DNA of 64,000 nucleotides from NCBI RefSeq assembly GCF_001571365.1, contig NZ_BCTQ01000022.1, forward strand, positions 51,120-115,119. Reading direction: 5' to 3'. The notes under the pieces were generated by a model that made no database searches, was not told the DNA's origin, and worked only from the letters and a program-made list of their open reading frames with translations. The translations under genes were made by a program, and so were the position numbers. Positions 34,953-44,023 of the stretch are shown one piece after another. The DNA is from Achromobacter denitrificans NBRC 15125. Its GTDB lineage: Bacteria > Pseudomonadota > Gammaproteobacteria > Burkholderiales > Burkholderiaceae_B. Within the stretch, counting starts at the first letter, position 1, and the number at the start of each line of letters is the position of its first letter.

Positions 34953-36380
34953 ATGTCCGGAATCAACTACACCGATAAGATCCCCAATAACGTCAATCTG
35001 TCCGGCGACCGCACGCTGCAACGCGCGCTGGAGCATTGGCAGCCCAACTACCTGCAATGGTGGCAGGACATGGGGCCCGACGGTTCGCACGGCTTCGACG
35101 TCTACCTGCGCACGGCCGTCAGCGTGCAGCCCGACGGCTGGGCGCACTTCGACCACGTCAAGATGCCGGACTACCGCTGGGGCATCTTCCTGGCGCCGCA
35201 GGACGGCCAGCGCAAGATCCATTTCGGCGAGAACATGGGGCGCGACGCCTGGCAGGACGTGCCGGGCGAACACCGCGCCAACCTGCGCCGCATCATCGTC
35301 ACGCAGGGCGATACCGAGCCCGCCTCGATCGAACAGCAGCGCCATCTGGGCCTGACCGCCCCGTCGCAGTACGACCTGCGCAACCTGTTCCAGATCAACG
35401 TCGAAGAAGGCCGCCATCTGTGGGCCATGGTCTACCTGCTGCACCGCTACTTCGGCCGCGACGGCCGCGAAGAGGCCGACGCGCTGCTGCAGCGCAGCTC
35501 CGGCGACGCCGACAATCCGCGCATCCTGGGCGCCTTCAACGAAAAGACGCCCGACTGGCTGGCGTTCTACATGTTCACCTACTTCACCGACCGCGACGGC
35601 AAGTTCCAGCTGTGCGCCCTGGCGGAGTCGGGCTTCGATCCGCTGGCGCGCACCACCAAGTTCATGCTGACCGAGGAAGCGCATCACATGTTCGTGGGCG
35701 AATCGGGCATCTCGCGGGTGATCCAGCGCACCTGCGAAGTCATGAACCAGCTGAAGACGGACGACCCGGACAGCGTGCGCGCGGCCGGCGTGATCGACCT
35801 GCCCACCATCCAGCGCTACCTGAATTTCCACTACAGCGTCACCATCGATCTCTTCGGCGCGGATCAGTCTTCCAATGCCGCCATCTTCTACAGCTCGGGC
35901 CTGAAGGGCCGCTACGAAGAGGGCAAGCGCACGGACGACCACCAGCTCAAGAACGACACCTACCGCGTGCTGACCGTGGAAAACGGCAGGTTGGGAGAGA
36001 TCGAAGTGCCGATGCTCAACGCCTTGAACGAAGTCCTGCGCGACGACTTCATCCGCGATTCCGTGGCCGGCATCGGACGCTGGAACAAGGTCATCGAGAA
36101 GAGCGGCATTCCGTTCCGGCTGCAGGTGCCGCACAAGGCATTCAACCGCCAGATCGGCACCCTGGCGGGCATCCGCATGTCCCCCGAGGGCGACATTCTT
36201 TCCGAGTCGCAATGGCAGGCCAACCGCCACAAGTGGCTGCCGACGCCGGAGGACCGCGAATTCGTCGCTACGCTGATGGGGCGCGTCACCGAGCCGGGCA
36301 AGTTCGCCAACTGGATCGCGCCGCCGGTCATGGGCATCAACCGCCAGCCCGTGAATTTCGAGTACGTCCGTTTCAACTAA
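34953..36380 (+). CDS. boxB: Benzoyl-CoA 2,3-epoxidase, oxygenase subunit
   Basis: 475-residue diiron oxygenase that epoxidises benzoyl-CoA with O2 and electrons from BoxA. Likely iron ligands from the known BoxB pattern, shifted by two residues: E122, E152 and H155 (NVEEGRHLW), D213, E242 and H245 (EEAHHMF). All are present. AGGAG lies 9 nt before the ATG. The gene ends 54 bp before boxA, and the gap holds a GC-rich hairpin made of GCGGCCG repeats. Confidence 0.96.
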   Translation: MSGINYTDKIPNNVNLSGDRTLQRALEHWQPNYLQWWQDMGPDGSHGFDVYLRTAVSVQPDGWAHFDHVKMPDYRWGIFLAPQDGQRKIHFGENMGRDAWQDVPGEHRANLRRIIVTQGDTEPASIEQQRHLGLTAPSQYDLRNLFQINVEEGRHLWAMVYLLHRYFGRDGREEADALLQRSSGDADNPRILGAFNEKTPDWLAFYMFTYFTDRDGKFQLCALAESGFDPLARTTKFMLTEEAHHMFVGESGISRVIQRTCEVMNQLKTDDPDSVRAAGVIDLPTIQRYLNFHYSVTIDLFGADQSSNAAIFYSSGLKGRYEEGKRTDDHQLKNDTYRVLTVENGRLGEIEVPMLNALNEVLRDDFIRDSVAGIGRWNKVIEKSGIPFRLQVPHKAFNRQIGTLAGIRMSPEGDILSESQWQANRHKWLPTPEDREFVATLMGRVTEPGKFANWIAPPVMGINRQPVNFEYVRFN

Positions 36381-36434
36381 AGCGGGGCGGCGGCCGCTCG
36401 GGCGGCCGCCTACCGGAGCATGGGGAAGACCGCG

Positions 36435-37667
36435 ATGAACGCTCCCTTACCAGCAGAAGTCCTGAAGCAGCATCTCATCGATCCGGAGATCTGCATCCGC
36501 TGCAATACCTGCGAAGAAACCTGTCCGATCGACGCCATCACGCACGACGCCAACAACTACGTGGTGGACCCGGATATCTGCAACGGCTGCATGGCCTGCG
36601 TGCCGCCTTGCCCCACGGGCGCCATCGACAACTGGCGGCTGGTGGCGCGCGCCGAAGCCTATCCGGTTCGCGACCAACTGGGCTGGGAAGAACTGCCCCG
36701 GGAGCAGGCGCCCGCGGAAGCGGCCGAGGCAGCGCCGGCGGCCGACGCAACCGTCGGCACGCCGCCGCCCGCCGCCGTGTCGGCCGTGCCGGGCGCGGCG
36801 GTGCCGCCCTGGTCCGCCGCGCATCCCTACGTCAATCTGTACACCCACAAGGCGCCGACCACGGCCACCGTCGTGGGGAACTACCGCGTCACCGGCGCCG
36901 ATACCGATAGCGATATCCATCACATCGTGCTGGACTTCGGCGAACTGCCGTTTCCCGTGCTGGAGGGGCAGTCCATCGGCATCCTGCCGCCGGGCCTGGA
37001 CGCCCAGGGCCGCCCGCATCATGCGCGGCAATATTCGCTCGCCAGCCCCCGCGACGGCGAACGGGCCGGCTATAACAACCTTTCCCTGACGGTCAAGCGC
37101 GTCACCGAGGACCATGCCGGCGCGGCCGCCCACGGCGTGTGCTCGAACTACCTGTGCGATCTGGTCAAGAACGACAAAGTGCAGGTGATCGGGCCTTTCG
37201 GCCACACCTTCCTGATGCCCAATCATCCCCGGGCCAATCTCATCATGATCTGCACGGGCACCGGGTCGGCGCCCATGCGCGCGATGACCGAGCGCTGCCG
37301 CCGGCGCATCGATTCCGGCGACAACGGCAAGCTCATGCTGTTCTTCGGCGCGCGCACCGAGCGCGAACTGCCGTACTTCGGGCCCCTGATGAAGCTCCCC
37401 CCCGATTTCATCGACATCAACCTGGCGCTCTCGCGCGAGGCCGGGCAGCCCAAGCGCTACGTGCAGGACCTGATCCGGGATCGCGCGGCCAAGGTGCGGG
37501 AATTGCTGGCCGACCGCAATACCTGCATCTATGTCTGCGGCCTGAAAGGGATGGAATCGGGCGTGCTGGATGCCCTGCGCGATGTGACGGTGCAATCGGG
37601 CCAGGATTGGTCTATCCTGCATGATGCGCTGCGCCGCGAAGGGCGGCTGCATTTCGAGACCTATTGA
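36435..37667 (+). CDS. boxA: Benzoyl-CoA 2,3-epoxidase, reductase subunit
   Basis: 410 residues from the ATG at 36435; an in-frame ATG 15 bp upstream leaves almost no ribosome-site spacing. Two [4Fe-4S] clusters are shown by CxxCxxCxxxC at 20-30 and 49-59. After an Ala/Pro-rich linker (about 85-130) comes a ferredoxin-NADP reductase-like half with the FAD motif RQYSLASP and the NADPH loop [10 protein letters not shown]. It passes electrons from NADPH to BoxB. Confidence 0.95.
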   Translation: MNAPLPAEVLKQHLIDPEICIRCNTCEETCPIDAITHDANNYVVDPDICNGCMACVPPCPTGAIDNWRLVARAEAYPVRDQLGWEELPREQAPAEAAEAAPAADATVGTPPPAAVSAVPGAAVPPWSAAHPYVNLYTHKAPTTATVVGNYRVTGADTDSDIHHIVLDFGELPFPVLEGQSIGILPPGLDAQGRPHHARQYSLASPRDGERAGYNNLSLTVKRVTEDHAGAAAHGVCSNYLCDLVKNDKVQVIGPFGHTFLMPNHPRANLIMICTGTGSAPMRAMTERCRRRIDSGDNGKLMLFFGARTERELPYFGPLMKLPPDFIDINLALSREAGQPKRYVQDLIRDRAAKVRELLADRNTCIYVCGLKGMESGVLDALRDVTVQSGQDWSILHDALRREGRLHFETY

Positions 37668-37745
37668 TCCGGAAAACATGCGTGAATGCGTGACGAACGG
37701 CGCGCGCAGGCGCGCCGTTCGCATTTGCGGGGGGAAATCCACAAT

Positions 37746-38189
37746 ATGAAGTTCGCCGATTTCAAAGACGGCATGCTCATCAAGGCCGGTCCGGTCACCG
37801 TGACGGAAGCGGAAATCCTGGAGTTTGCGCGCAAGTACGATCCCCAGTGGTTCCACACCGATCCCCAGCGCGCTTCCGAAGGCCGCTGGGGCGGCCTGAT
37901 CGCCAGCGGCTGGCATACCTGCGCGCTGACCATGCGCATGGCCGTGGACGCGGCGCTTCACGATTCCGAATCGTTCGGCTCGCCCGGCCTGGGCGAAGTC
38001 CGCTGGCGCACTCCCGTGCGCCCGGGCGACACGCTGCGCCTGGAGGCCCGGGTGCAGGGCGTGCGCACGTCCTCGTCGCGCCCCGACCTGGGCATCATCA
38101 CCTGGGCCTGGACGGTCTACAACCAGCACGACGAAGGCGTGCTGGAACTGGACGCGACCAGCCTCTTCGATCTCTCGGGCGAGAACTAG
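37746..38189 (+). CDS. MaoC-like (R)-specific enoyl-CoA hydratase/dehydratase
   Basis: 147 residues from the ATG at 37746. Single hot-dog domain; the hydratase motif is present as YDPQWFHTDPQRA, with the likely catalytic pair D32 and H37, and GGLIASGWHTC after it. Lies 78 bp after boxA on the same strand, so it may be in the box operon. It could hydrate an unsaturated acyl-CoA downstream of BoxC; this is inference. Confidence 0.85.
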   Translation: MKFADFKDGMLIKAGPVTVTEAEILEFARKYDPQWFHTDPQRASEGRWGGLIASGWHTCALTMRMAVDAALHDSESFGSPGLGEVRWRTPVRPGDTLRLEARVQGVRTSSSRPDLGIITWAWTVYNQHDEGVLELDATSLFDLSGEN

Positions 38190-38192
38190 CGC

Positions 38193-38216
38193 GCAGGCCG
38201 GCCCCGGGCCGGCTGC
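38193..38216. terminator. GC stem-loop between convergent maoC-like and dctP genes
   Basis: A near-perfect GC stem (GCAGGCCGGCC against GGCCGGCTGC) fills the 27-bp gap between the two stop codons. There is no T-run, so intrinsic termination is uncertain. Confidence 0.4.
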
Positions 38217-39203
38217 CTAGCGCTTCTTGGCTGGCGGCTTCAGGAAGGCGTCGGCCTCGGGGCCGGCCGCGGCCTTCCATGCCTTTACCGAGTCCGCCGC
38301 CGCGTCCTTCAACGCCTTTCGCACGGCCAGGGGCACGGCGGTGTTGATCGCCACGCCGTTCTTGCGCATGTTGGCGTAGTTCTGCTGCAGGCGGCCGTCG
38401 ATCCGCTTCCACTGCTCGGTTTCGGTCTGCGCCGCCGCCTGGTCGATGGCGCGGCGGGTGCGCGCGTCCAGCGCCTGGTACGCCTCCAGGTTCATGGTCG
38501 CGATCGAGACCGGCATGGCGTAATTGATCTCGGCGAAATGGGGCAGGTGTTCCCACAGCTTGCGGCCCGCGCCGCCGTCGCCCGACGACAGCACCGCGTT
38601 CACCTCGCCCGAGGCGATCAGCGGCATGGCGTCGGCGAAGGAAATGTTCTGGGCGCGGGCGCCCGCCTTCTGCATCACGGCCTGCGACGTGGCGTCATAG
38701 GTGCGGATGCTGAGGCTCTTCAGGGCGGCGACGCTGTCCAGTTTTTTCTTGGACCAAATGCCGGACGCCGGCCAGGGGGTGGTATAGAGCAGCTTCTGCC
38801 CGTGCGCCGCCAGCAGCTTTTCATACGCGGGCCGGGCGGCCTTGTTCAGGTTGCGGGCCTTGGACAGGGAGTCCGCCAGGAAAGGCAGGGAGGACACGCC
38901 GAACAGGGGGTACTTGCCGGCCAGCGCGCCAGCGAAGGCGTCGCCCGCATCTACCTTGCGCGCCTCTACCGCGTCGATCATGTCGGCCGACTTGATCCCT
39001 TTGGAGGCGTCGTAGCTGGCGTCGATGATGACCTCGCCCGCCGTCTTGGCGCGTACCAGGTCGGCAAAGGTGGACACGCCTTGCCCGGGCATGGAGGTGG
39101 CCGGGTATTCGGTGGCCATCGTAAGGGTGGTGGCGGCGTAGGCGCCATGGGCGACGAACGCCATGGCGATGCCCGCCAGGCGGAGGGGAAGACAGCCTTG
39201 CAT
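38217..39203 (-). CDS. TRAP transporter solute-binding protein, DctP type
   Basis: 328 residues from the ATG at 39203 (AGGAG site). Signal peptide of about 24 residues ending AYAA, then TTLTMATEYPATSMPGQG. DctP landmarks: ADLVRAKTAGEVIIDASYD, KLLYTTPWPASGIWSKK, SIRTYDATSQAVMQKAGA and ALIASGEVNAVLSSGDGGAG-like text near 220. No DctQ/DctM membrane genes are nearby, so the receptor is encoded alone. The ligand, a carboxylate in the family, is unknown. Confidence 0.85.
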   Translation of the reverse strand: MQGCLPLRLAGIAMAFVAHGAYAATTLTMATEYPATSMPGQGVSTFADLVRAKTAGEVIIDASYDASKGIKSADMIDAVEARKVDAGDAFAGALAGKYPLFGVSSLPFLADSLSKARNLNKAARPAYEKLLAAHGQKLLYTTPWPASGIWSKKKLDSVAALKSLSIRTYDATSQAVMQKAGARAQNISFADAMPLIASGEVNAVLSSGDGGAGRKLWEHLPHFAEINYAMPVSIATMNLEAYQALDARTRRAIDQAAAQTETEQWKRIDGRLQQNYANMRKNGVAINTAVPLAVRKALKDAAADSVKAWKAAAGPEADAFLKPPAKKR

Positions 39204-39369
39204 GCGCGGCTCCTGGTCGAGGGGGAAACCTGGTCTGGACACGCGGGACGGCGCGAGGGCGCCCCGGCCCGTGCCTGGCCGATGCCGCAAAGCGTACGGC
39301 CTGTGCAAGGATTCGCCTATACGGACTTTCGGCAATGCGCGGGCTTATGGGGTGGCGGCCGCGGCGGAA

Positions 39370-39723
39370 TTACTCGATGGGCAGGCGGTGCATCTTCAGG
39401 AACGAGAGCTTGTCCCAGTAGCCCCGTTGGAAGACGATCCGGCCTTCGCGCACGGTAAAGAACCCGCAGCCGCGCAAGCCCAAGGGGTCGCGCCACTCCA
39501 GGGCTGCCACCTCGCCCGCATCGTGGATCGTCTCCACGATGCAGGTCATGTTCGCCAGCGCGAACTCCCGCTCGAACATCGCCCTTATCGCGTCGCGTCC
39601 GACGATGGGCTCCTGGGTGACCTGGTGGTTCACCGCCTTTTCATCGTAAAGCTCGGCGAGGCCATCGGCATCGGCGGCATTGAACCGTGCGACCCATTGT
39701 TCGACGAGCTGCCGCGGAGTCAT
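39370..39723 (-). CDS. NTF2-like/SnoaL-type small protein
   Basis: 117 residues from the ATG at 39723, which has GGAAA 7 nt upstream; an in-frame ATG four codons earlier is also possible. The sequence RQLVEQWVARFNAADADGLAELY and the C-terminal sheet FFTVREGRIVFQRGYWDKLSFLK show the ketosteroid isomerase-like cone fold (nuclear transport factor 2 superfamily). Members are isomerases, cyclases or binding proteins; the function here is not predictable. Stands alone between dctP and gcdH, all on the minus strand. Confidence 0.75.
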   Translation of the reverse strand: MTPRQLVEQWVARFNAADADGLAELYDEKAVNHQVTQEPIVGRDAIRAMFEREFALANMTCIVETIHDAGEVAALEWRDPLGLRGCGFFTVREGRIVFQRGYWDKLSFLKMHRLPIE

Positions 39724-39846
39724 GTGCGTTTCCATTCTGGATGAGCCGGCTGATGTTGCAGCGAAATGCTGGTGGCGCCGGCAGGCGCCATGGATGCAGT
39801 ATCGGGGAATCTTGCCGGCAAGGCCAGCAACGCCGGCCCACAAAAG

Positions 39847-39873
39847 AATAGCCGCCCTGGTCGGGCGGCTATT
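39847..39873 (-). terminator. Stem-loop downstream of gcdH
   Basis: Perfect 11-bp stem (39847-39857 with 39863-39873), 5-nt loop. On the minus strand it is followed by CTTTTG, a short T-run. It lies about 30 bp after the gcdH stop and likely ends that transcript. Confidence 0.65.
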
Positions 39874-39882
39874 TCTCGGCCG

Positions 39883-39908
39883 GTCAGGCGATCAAGTCAG
39901 GCGATCAA
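39883..39908. repeat. Tandem 13-bp repeat over the gcdH stop codon
   Basis: GTCAGGCGATCAA occurs twice head to tail, at 39883-39895 and 39896-39908. The second copy contains the gcdH TGA stop (39905-39907). A recent local duplication at the gene end; the protein is not altered. Confidence 0.8.
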
Positions 39909-41098
39909 TAGAACGCCTGGATACCCGTTTGGGCGCGGCCCAGGATCAGGGCGTGCACGTCGTGGGTGCCTTCGTAGGTGTTGACCACTTCCAGGTTCAC
40001 CAGGTGGCGGGCCACGCCGAACTCGTCGGAGATGCCGTTGCCGCCGAGCATGTCGCGAGCCAGGCGGGCGATGTCCAGGGCCTTGCCGCAGGAGTTGCGC
40101 TTCATGATCGACGTGATTTCCACGGCGGCCGTGCCTTCGTCCTTCATGCGGCCCAGGCGCAGGCAGCCTTGCAGGGCCAGCGTGATTTCGGTCTGCATGT
40201 CGGCCAGCTTCTTCTGGATCAGCTGATTGGCGGCCAGGGGGCGGCCGAACTGCTTGCGGTCCAAGGTGTATTGGCGGGCGGTGTGCCAGCAGGCCTCGGC
40301 GGCGCCGACGGCACCCCAGGCGATGCCGTAGCGGGCGGAGTTCAGGCAGGTGAACGGACCCTTCAGGCCGGAAACGCCGGGCATCATCTGCTCATCGGAC
40401 ACTTCCACTTCGTCCATGACGATTTCGCCGGTGATCGAGGCGCGCAGGCCGACCTTGCCGTGGATGGCCGGGGCCGACAGGCCCTTCATGCCCTTTTCCA
40501 GGATGAAGCCGCGGATCTTGCCGTCGAAGTCGCCGCCGACGCACTTGGCCCACACCACGAAGACGTCCGCGATGGGGGAGTTGGTGATCCACATCTTGTT
40601 GCCGGAAACCTTGTAGCCGTCGGCCGTCTTGACGGCGCGGGTTTCCATGCCGCCGGGGTCGGAGCCGTGGTTGGGTTCGGTCAGGCCGAAGCAGCCGATC
40701 CATTCGCCGCGGGCAAGCTTGGGCAGGTACTTCTGCTTCTGCGCTTCGCTGCCGAATTCATTGATGGGAACCATCACCAGGGAGGACTGCACGCTCATCA
40801 TGGAGCGGTAGCCGGAGTCGATGCGTTCGACTTCGCGGGCGATCAGGCCGTAGCTGACGTAGTTCAGGCCGGCGCCGCCGTATTCGACGGGGATGGTGGC
40901 GCCCAGCAGGCCCAGTTCGCCCATTTCGGAGAAGATCGCCGGGTCGGTCTGTTCATTGCGGAACGCGTTCAGCACGCGCGGAGCGAGCTTGTCCTGCGCA
41001 TAGGCGTAAGCAGCGTCGCGCACCATGCGTTCTTCTTCGGTCAGTTGCTGGTCCAGCAACAGGGGATCTTGCCAGTGAAAGGAAGGATTCGAGGACAT
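39905..41098 (-). CDS. gcdH: Glutaryl-CoA dehydrogenase
   Basis: 397-residue FAD acyl-CoA dehydrogenase that converts glutaryl-CoA to crotonyl-CoA and CO2. The catalytic base is E376 in [26 protein letters not shown] places E91 and R98, the pair that binds the glutaryl carboxylate in this subfamily and sets it apart from ordinary acyl-CoA dehydrogenases. [12 protein letters not shown] and WITNSP are the FAD motifs. Used in lysine, tryptophan and some aromatic pathways. Upstream 130 bp separate it from the ThDP enzyme on the same strand. Confidence 0.93.
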   Translation of the reverse strand: MSSNPSFHWQDPLLLDQQLTEEERMVRDAAYAYAQDKLAPRVLNAFRNEQTDPAIFSEMGELGLLGATIPVEYGGAGLNYVSYGLIAREVERIDSGYRSMMSVQSSLVMVPINEFGSEAQKQKYLPKLARGEWIGCFGLTEPNHGSDPGGMETRAVKTADGYKVSGNKMWITNSPIADVFVVWAKCVGGDFDGKIRGFILEKGMKGLSAPAIHGKVGLRASITGEIVMDEVEVSDEQMMPGVSGLKGPFTCLNSARYGIAWGAVGAAEACWHTARQYTLDRKQFGRPLAANQLIQKKLADMQTEITLALQGCLRLGRMKDEGTAAVEITSIMKRNSCGKALDIARLARDMLGGNGISDEFGVARHLVNLEVVNTYEGTHDVHALILGRAQTGIQAFY

Positions 41099-41230
41099 GC
41101 TGGGTCTCCGCTATGGATTTCCGTATTCGGAATGCTAGAAAGTTTAAACCTAAAATAAATGGGACGGCAAGCTGCGGTTTTCCCGGCGCGCATCATGCGC
41201 GCCGCCGGCGCCCGCCGTGTCCTTGCCGTG

Positions 41231-42928
41231 TCAGTGCTGGGCCTTCAGGGCCGCGTCGCGGATCTTTTCCAGAGTCGTCGACGGGGTGATGGTTTCCGGA
41301 TCGATGAAGCAGTGCAGGATGGCCGGCTTTCCGCTGGCCAGCGCCCGCTCGAAGGCCGGACCGAACTGCTCGGTGGTCTCGACGCGTTCGCCATGGCCGC
41401 CGAAAGCGCGCGCATAGTCGGCGAAGTCGGGATTCTTCAACTCGGTCGCGGAAATGCGGCCGGGGTAGTGCTTTTCCTGGTGCATGCGGATCGTGCCGTA
41501 CATGCCGTTGTCCACCAGCACCACCACGATGGGGAGGTCGTACTGCACCGCCGTCGCGAATTCCTGGCCGTGCATCAGGAAGCAGCCGTCGCCGGCGAAG
41601 CACACCACCGTCTTGTCGGGCCAGACGCGCTTGGCGCCCACGGCCGCCGGCAGGCCGTAGCCCATGGAGCCCGAGGTGGGCGCCAGCTGCGTGCCGTAGC
41701 GGGTGTAGCGGTGGAAGCGGTGCAGCCAGGTGGCGTAGTTGCCGGCGCCGTTGGTCATGATGGCGTCGGCGGGCAGGGTCTTTTCCAGGTAGGCCATGAC
41801 TTGGCCCATCTGCAGCGCGCCCGGCGTGGTGATCGCGGCGGGATCGCTCCATTTCAGGTACGACTCGCGCATGGCCTGCGTGCCGTCGGCCCAGGCGGGC
41901 CGGGCCGGCGCCTTCAGGCCGGCGAGCGCCTGGGCGAAGGCCGCGGGCGAGGTGTTGATCGCCAGCGTGGGGCGGTAGACGCGGGCCAGTTCGGCGGCGT
42001 CCGGATGCACGTGCACCAGCTTCTGCTTCGGCACCGGGATGTCCAGCAGCGTATAGGCCTGGCTGGGGTTTTCCGACATGCGGCCGCCGACCAGCAGCAC
42101 CAGGTCGGCGTCGGCCACGCGCTTGAGCAGGGCCGGGTTGATGCCCAGGCCGACGTCGCCGATGAAGCACGGATGGTCGGCCGGGAACAGCATCTGGCGG
42201 CGGAACGACACCGCCGTGGGCAGCGCGTGGCGCTGCGCGAAATCGGCGAACTGCTGCACCGCGCGCGCGTCCCAGCGCGTGCCGCCGAGAATGGCGACGG
42301 GGTTCCTGGCCTGGGCCAGCAATTGTTCCAGGTCGGCCAGCTGGCCGGCGGTGGGCGCGGACTCGATGACTTCGTAGCGCGGCGCGTCGGCCACCTGGGC
42401 GGCTTCGACCAGCATGTCCTCGGGCAGGGCGATCACGACCGGGCCGGGACGGCCCGAGGTGGCGATGTGGAAGGCGCGCGAAATCAGTTCGGGGATGCGT
42501 TCGACCTGGTCGATCTCGGTGACCCACTTGGCCTGCGTGCCGAACACGGCGCGGTAATCCATTTCCTGGAAGGCCTCGCGCTCGCGCATCCCGCGCTCGA
42601 TCTGGCCGACGAACAGGATCATCGGGGTCGAGTCCTGCTTGGCGATGTGCACGCCGGCCAGCGCGTTGGACGCGCCGGGGCCGCGGGTCACCATGCAGAT
42701 GCCGGGTTCGCCGGTCAGCTTGCCGTGGGCGTCGGCCATCATGGCCGCGCCGCCTTCCTGGCGGCAAACCGTGACCTTGATGTCCGCGTCGTGCAGGCCG
42801 TCCAGCACCGCGAGGTAGCTTTCACCGGGAACGCAGAAAACGTGCTTGACGCCCTGGGCAACCAGCTGGTCGACCAGGATGTGTCCGCCTAGGCGGGAGT
42901 TTTGCTGGGACATGGGGGTGGTAGTCAT
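41231..42928 (-). CDS. ThDP-binding enzyme of the acetolactate synthase family
   Basis: 565 residues. Cofactor glutamate E58 in VCRQEGGAAMMADAHG, central domain with NPVAILGGTRW, and the PP-domain motif CFAGDGCFLMHGQEFATAV...VLVDNGMYG. The length fits acetolactate synthase-like enzymes, but there is no ilvH-type subunit. The close divergent LysR gene points to a catabolic or conditional role. Start is uncertain: no clear ribosome site precedes either this ATG or the one five codons on. Substrate unknown. Confidence 0.82.
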   Translation of the reverse strand: MTTTPMSQQNSRLGGHILVDQLVAQGVKHVFCVPGESYLAVLDGLHDADIKVTVCRQEGGAAMMADAHGKLTGEPGICMVTRGPGASNALAGVHIAKQDSTPMILFVGQIERGMREREAFQEMDYRAVFGTQAKWVTEIDQVERIPELISRAFHIATSGRPGPVVIALPEDMLVEAAQVADAPRYEVIESAPTAGQLADLEQLLAQARNPVAILGGTRWDARAVQQFADFAQRHALPTAVSFRRQMLFPADHPCFIGDVGLGINPALLKRVADADLVLLVGGRMSENPSQAYTLLDIPVPKQKLVHVHPDAAELARVYRPTLAINTSPAAFAQALAGLKAPARPAWADGTQAMRESYLKWSDPAAITTPGALQMGQVMAYLEKTLPADAIMTNGAGNYATWLHRFHRYTRYGTQLAPTSGSMGYGLPAAVGAKRVWPDKTVVCFAGDGCFLMHGQEFATAVQYDLPIVVVLVDNGMYGTIRMHQEKHYPGRISATELKNPDFADYARAFGGHGERVETTEQFGPAFERALASGKPAILHCFIDPETITPSTTLEKIRDAALKAQH

Positions 42929-42971
42929 GATGAGCCGAGGTTAGGACATCCGAGCATAATGTTCCTCGATC

Positions 42972-43000
42972 GCACAATGCAATTGATAAAATTGCACAAT
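42972..43000. promoter_or_regulatory. Candidate LysR binding site in the divergent gap
   Basis: TGCAATT - GATAA - AATTGCA (42978-42996) is a perfect 7-bp dyad, flanked by two direct GCACAAT copies (42972-42978 and 42994-43000). It lies 44 bp from the ThDP enzyme start and about 100 bp from the LysR start. The AT-rich dyad form fits a LysR activator site. Confidence 0.6.
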
Positions 43001-43098
43001 CTATTGACCCACCGGCACGACAAGCCATGTTGCGCCGCGGCAAGCGGGGCGCCCCGGAGCGCCCTGGCGGGCCGCCGGCGCTGGACGGTTCCCGCTCC

Positions 43099-44004
43099 AT
43101 GAGAAACGGCATTCCCAACCTGAGCGCCTTGCAGGCGTTCGAAGCCTCGGCCCGCCTGGGCAGCTTTTCCCGCGCGGCCGAGGAACTGTCCCTCACGCAC
43201 AGCGCGGTCTACCGTCAGGTGGCGAGCCTGGAATCGCGGCTGGGCGTGCAACTGTTCACCCGCGTGCGGCGGCGCATCGTGCTGACCGACCACGGCGCAG
43301 AGTACGCGGGCCGCATCCGGCACCACCTGGACCAGATCGAAAAAGACACGTTCGGCCTGGTCAGCCGCACGGGCATGGGGCGCAGCATCCACATCGCGGT
43401 GGTTCCCACCCTGGCCACCACCTGGCTGATCCCCCGCCTGGCGGACTTCCAGCGAGAGCACGGCGACATCACCGTCAGCCTGTCCGTGCGCACCTTGCCG
43501 TTCCAGTTCAAGGACCAGCCCTTCGACGGCGCGCTCTACCACGGGGACGGATTGTGGCCGGGCACGCAGGGCGGGCTGCTGTTTCCGGAACGCGAGCTGG
43601 TGCCCGTATGCGCGCCCGAGCTGGCCGAGCGCCCGTCGGAGCCCGGCGCCAGCGCCCTGGCCGGCATGACCCACTTGCACCTGGCCTCGCGCCCGGACGC
43701 CTGGCGGCAGTGGTACGGCGCCAACGGCTACCTGTACGGCCCCCAGGCCGCGGGCGGGCCCCGCTACGAATTGTTCACTATGGTGATGGCGGCGGTGCAG
43801 GCCGGGCTGGGCGTCGGCCTCATGCCGCGCTTCCTGGCGCAGCCGGCGCTGGACCAGGGCACGCTGGCGATGCCGGTCCCGCAGGCGCTGGCGGTCAGCC
43901 AGGGCTATTACTTCGGCTATCCCCAGCGCAGCGAACGGTCCGAGGCGCTGAAACTCTTCGAGAGCTGGCTGAAGGTCGCCGCCGCGGGCGTGGGCGAGCG
44001 CTGA
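43099..44004 (+). CDS. LysR-family regulator, GcvA-like
   Basis: 301 residues from the ATG at 43099; an upstream start would add an unconserved Arg/Gly/Pro segment. IPNLSALQAFEASARLGSFSRAAEELSLTHSAVYRQVASLE is the GcvA-type N-terminus in consecutive pieces. The effector domain begins at SIHIAVVPTLATTWLIPRL. Divergent from the ThDP enzyme, its likely target, and 19 bp upstream of xerD on the same strand. Confidence 0.9.
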   Translation: MRNGIPNLSALQAFEASARLGSFSRAAEELSLTHSAVYRQVASLESRLGVQLFTRVRRRIVLTDHGAEYAGRIRHHLDQIEKDTFGLVSRTGMGRSIHIAVVPTLATTWLIPRLADFQREHGDITVSLSVRTLPFQFKDQPFDGALYHGDGLWPGTQGGLLFPERELVPVCAPELAERPSEPGASALAGMTHLHLASRPDAWRQWYGANGYLYGPQAAGGPRYELFTMVMAAVQAGLGVGLMPRFLAQPALDQGTLAMPVPQALAVSQGYYFGYPQRSERSEALKLFESWLKVAAAGVGER

Positions 44005-44023
44005 GCCGTAGAATCATCCCATC

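Noticed and set aside
33186..36230. Long minus-strand open frame opposite boxC and boxB
   Set aside because: Antisense shadow in GC-rich code; composition is low-complexity and the opposite strand holds well-supported enzymes.
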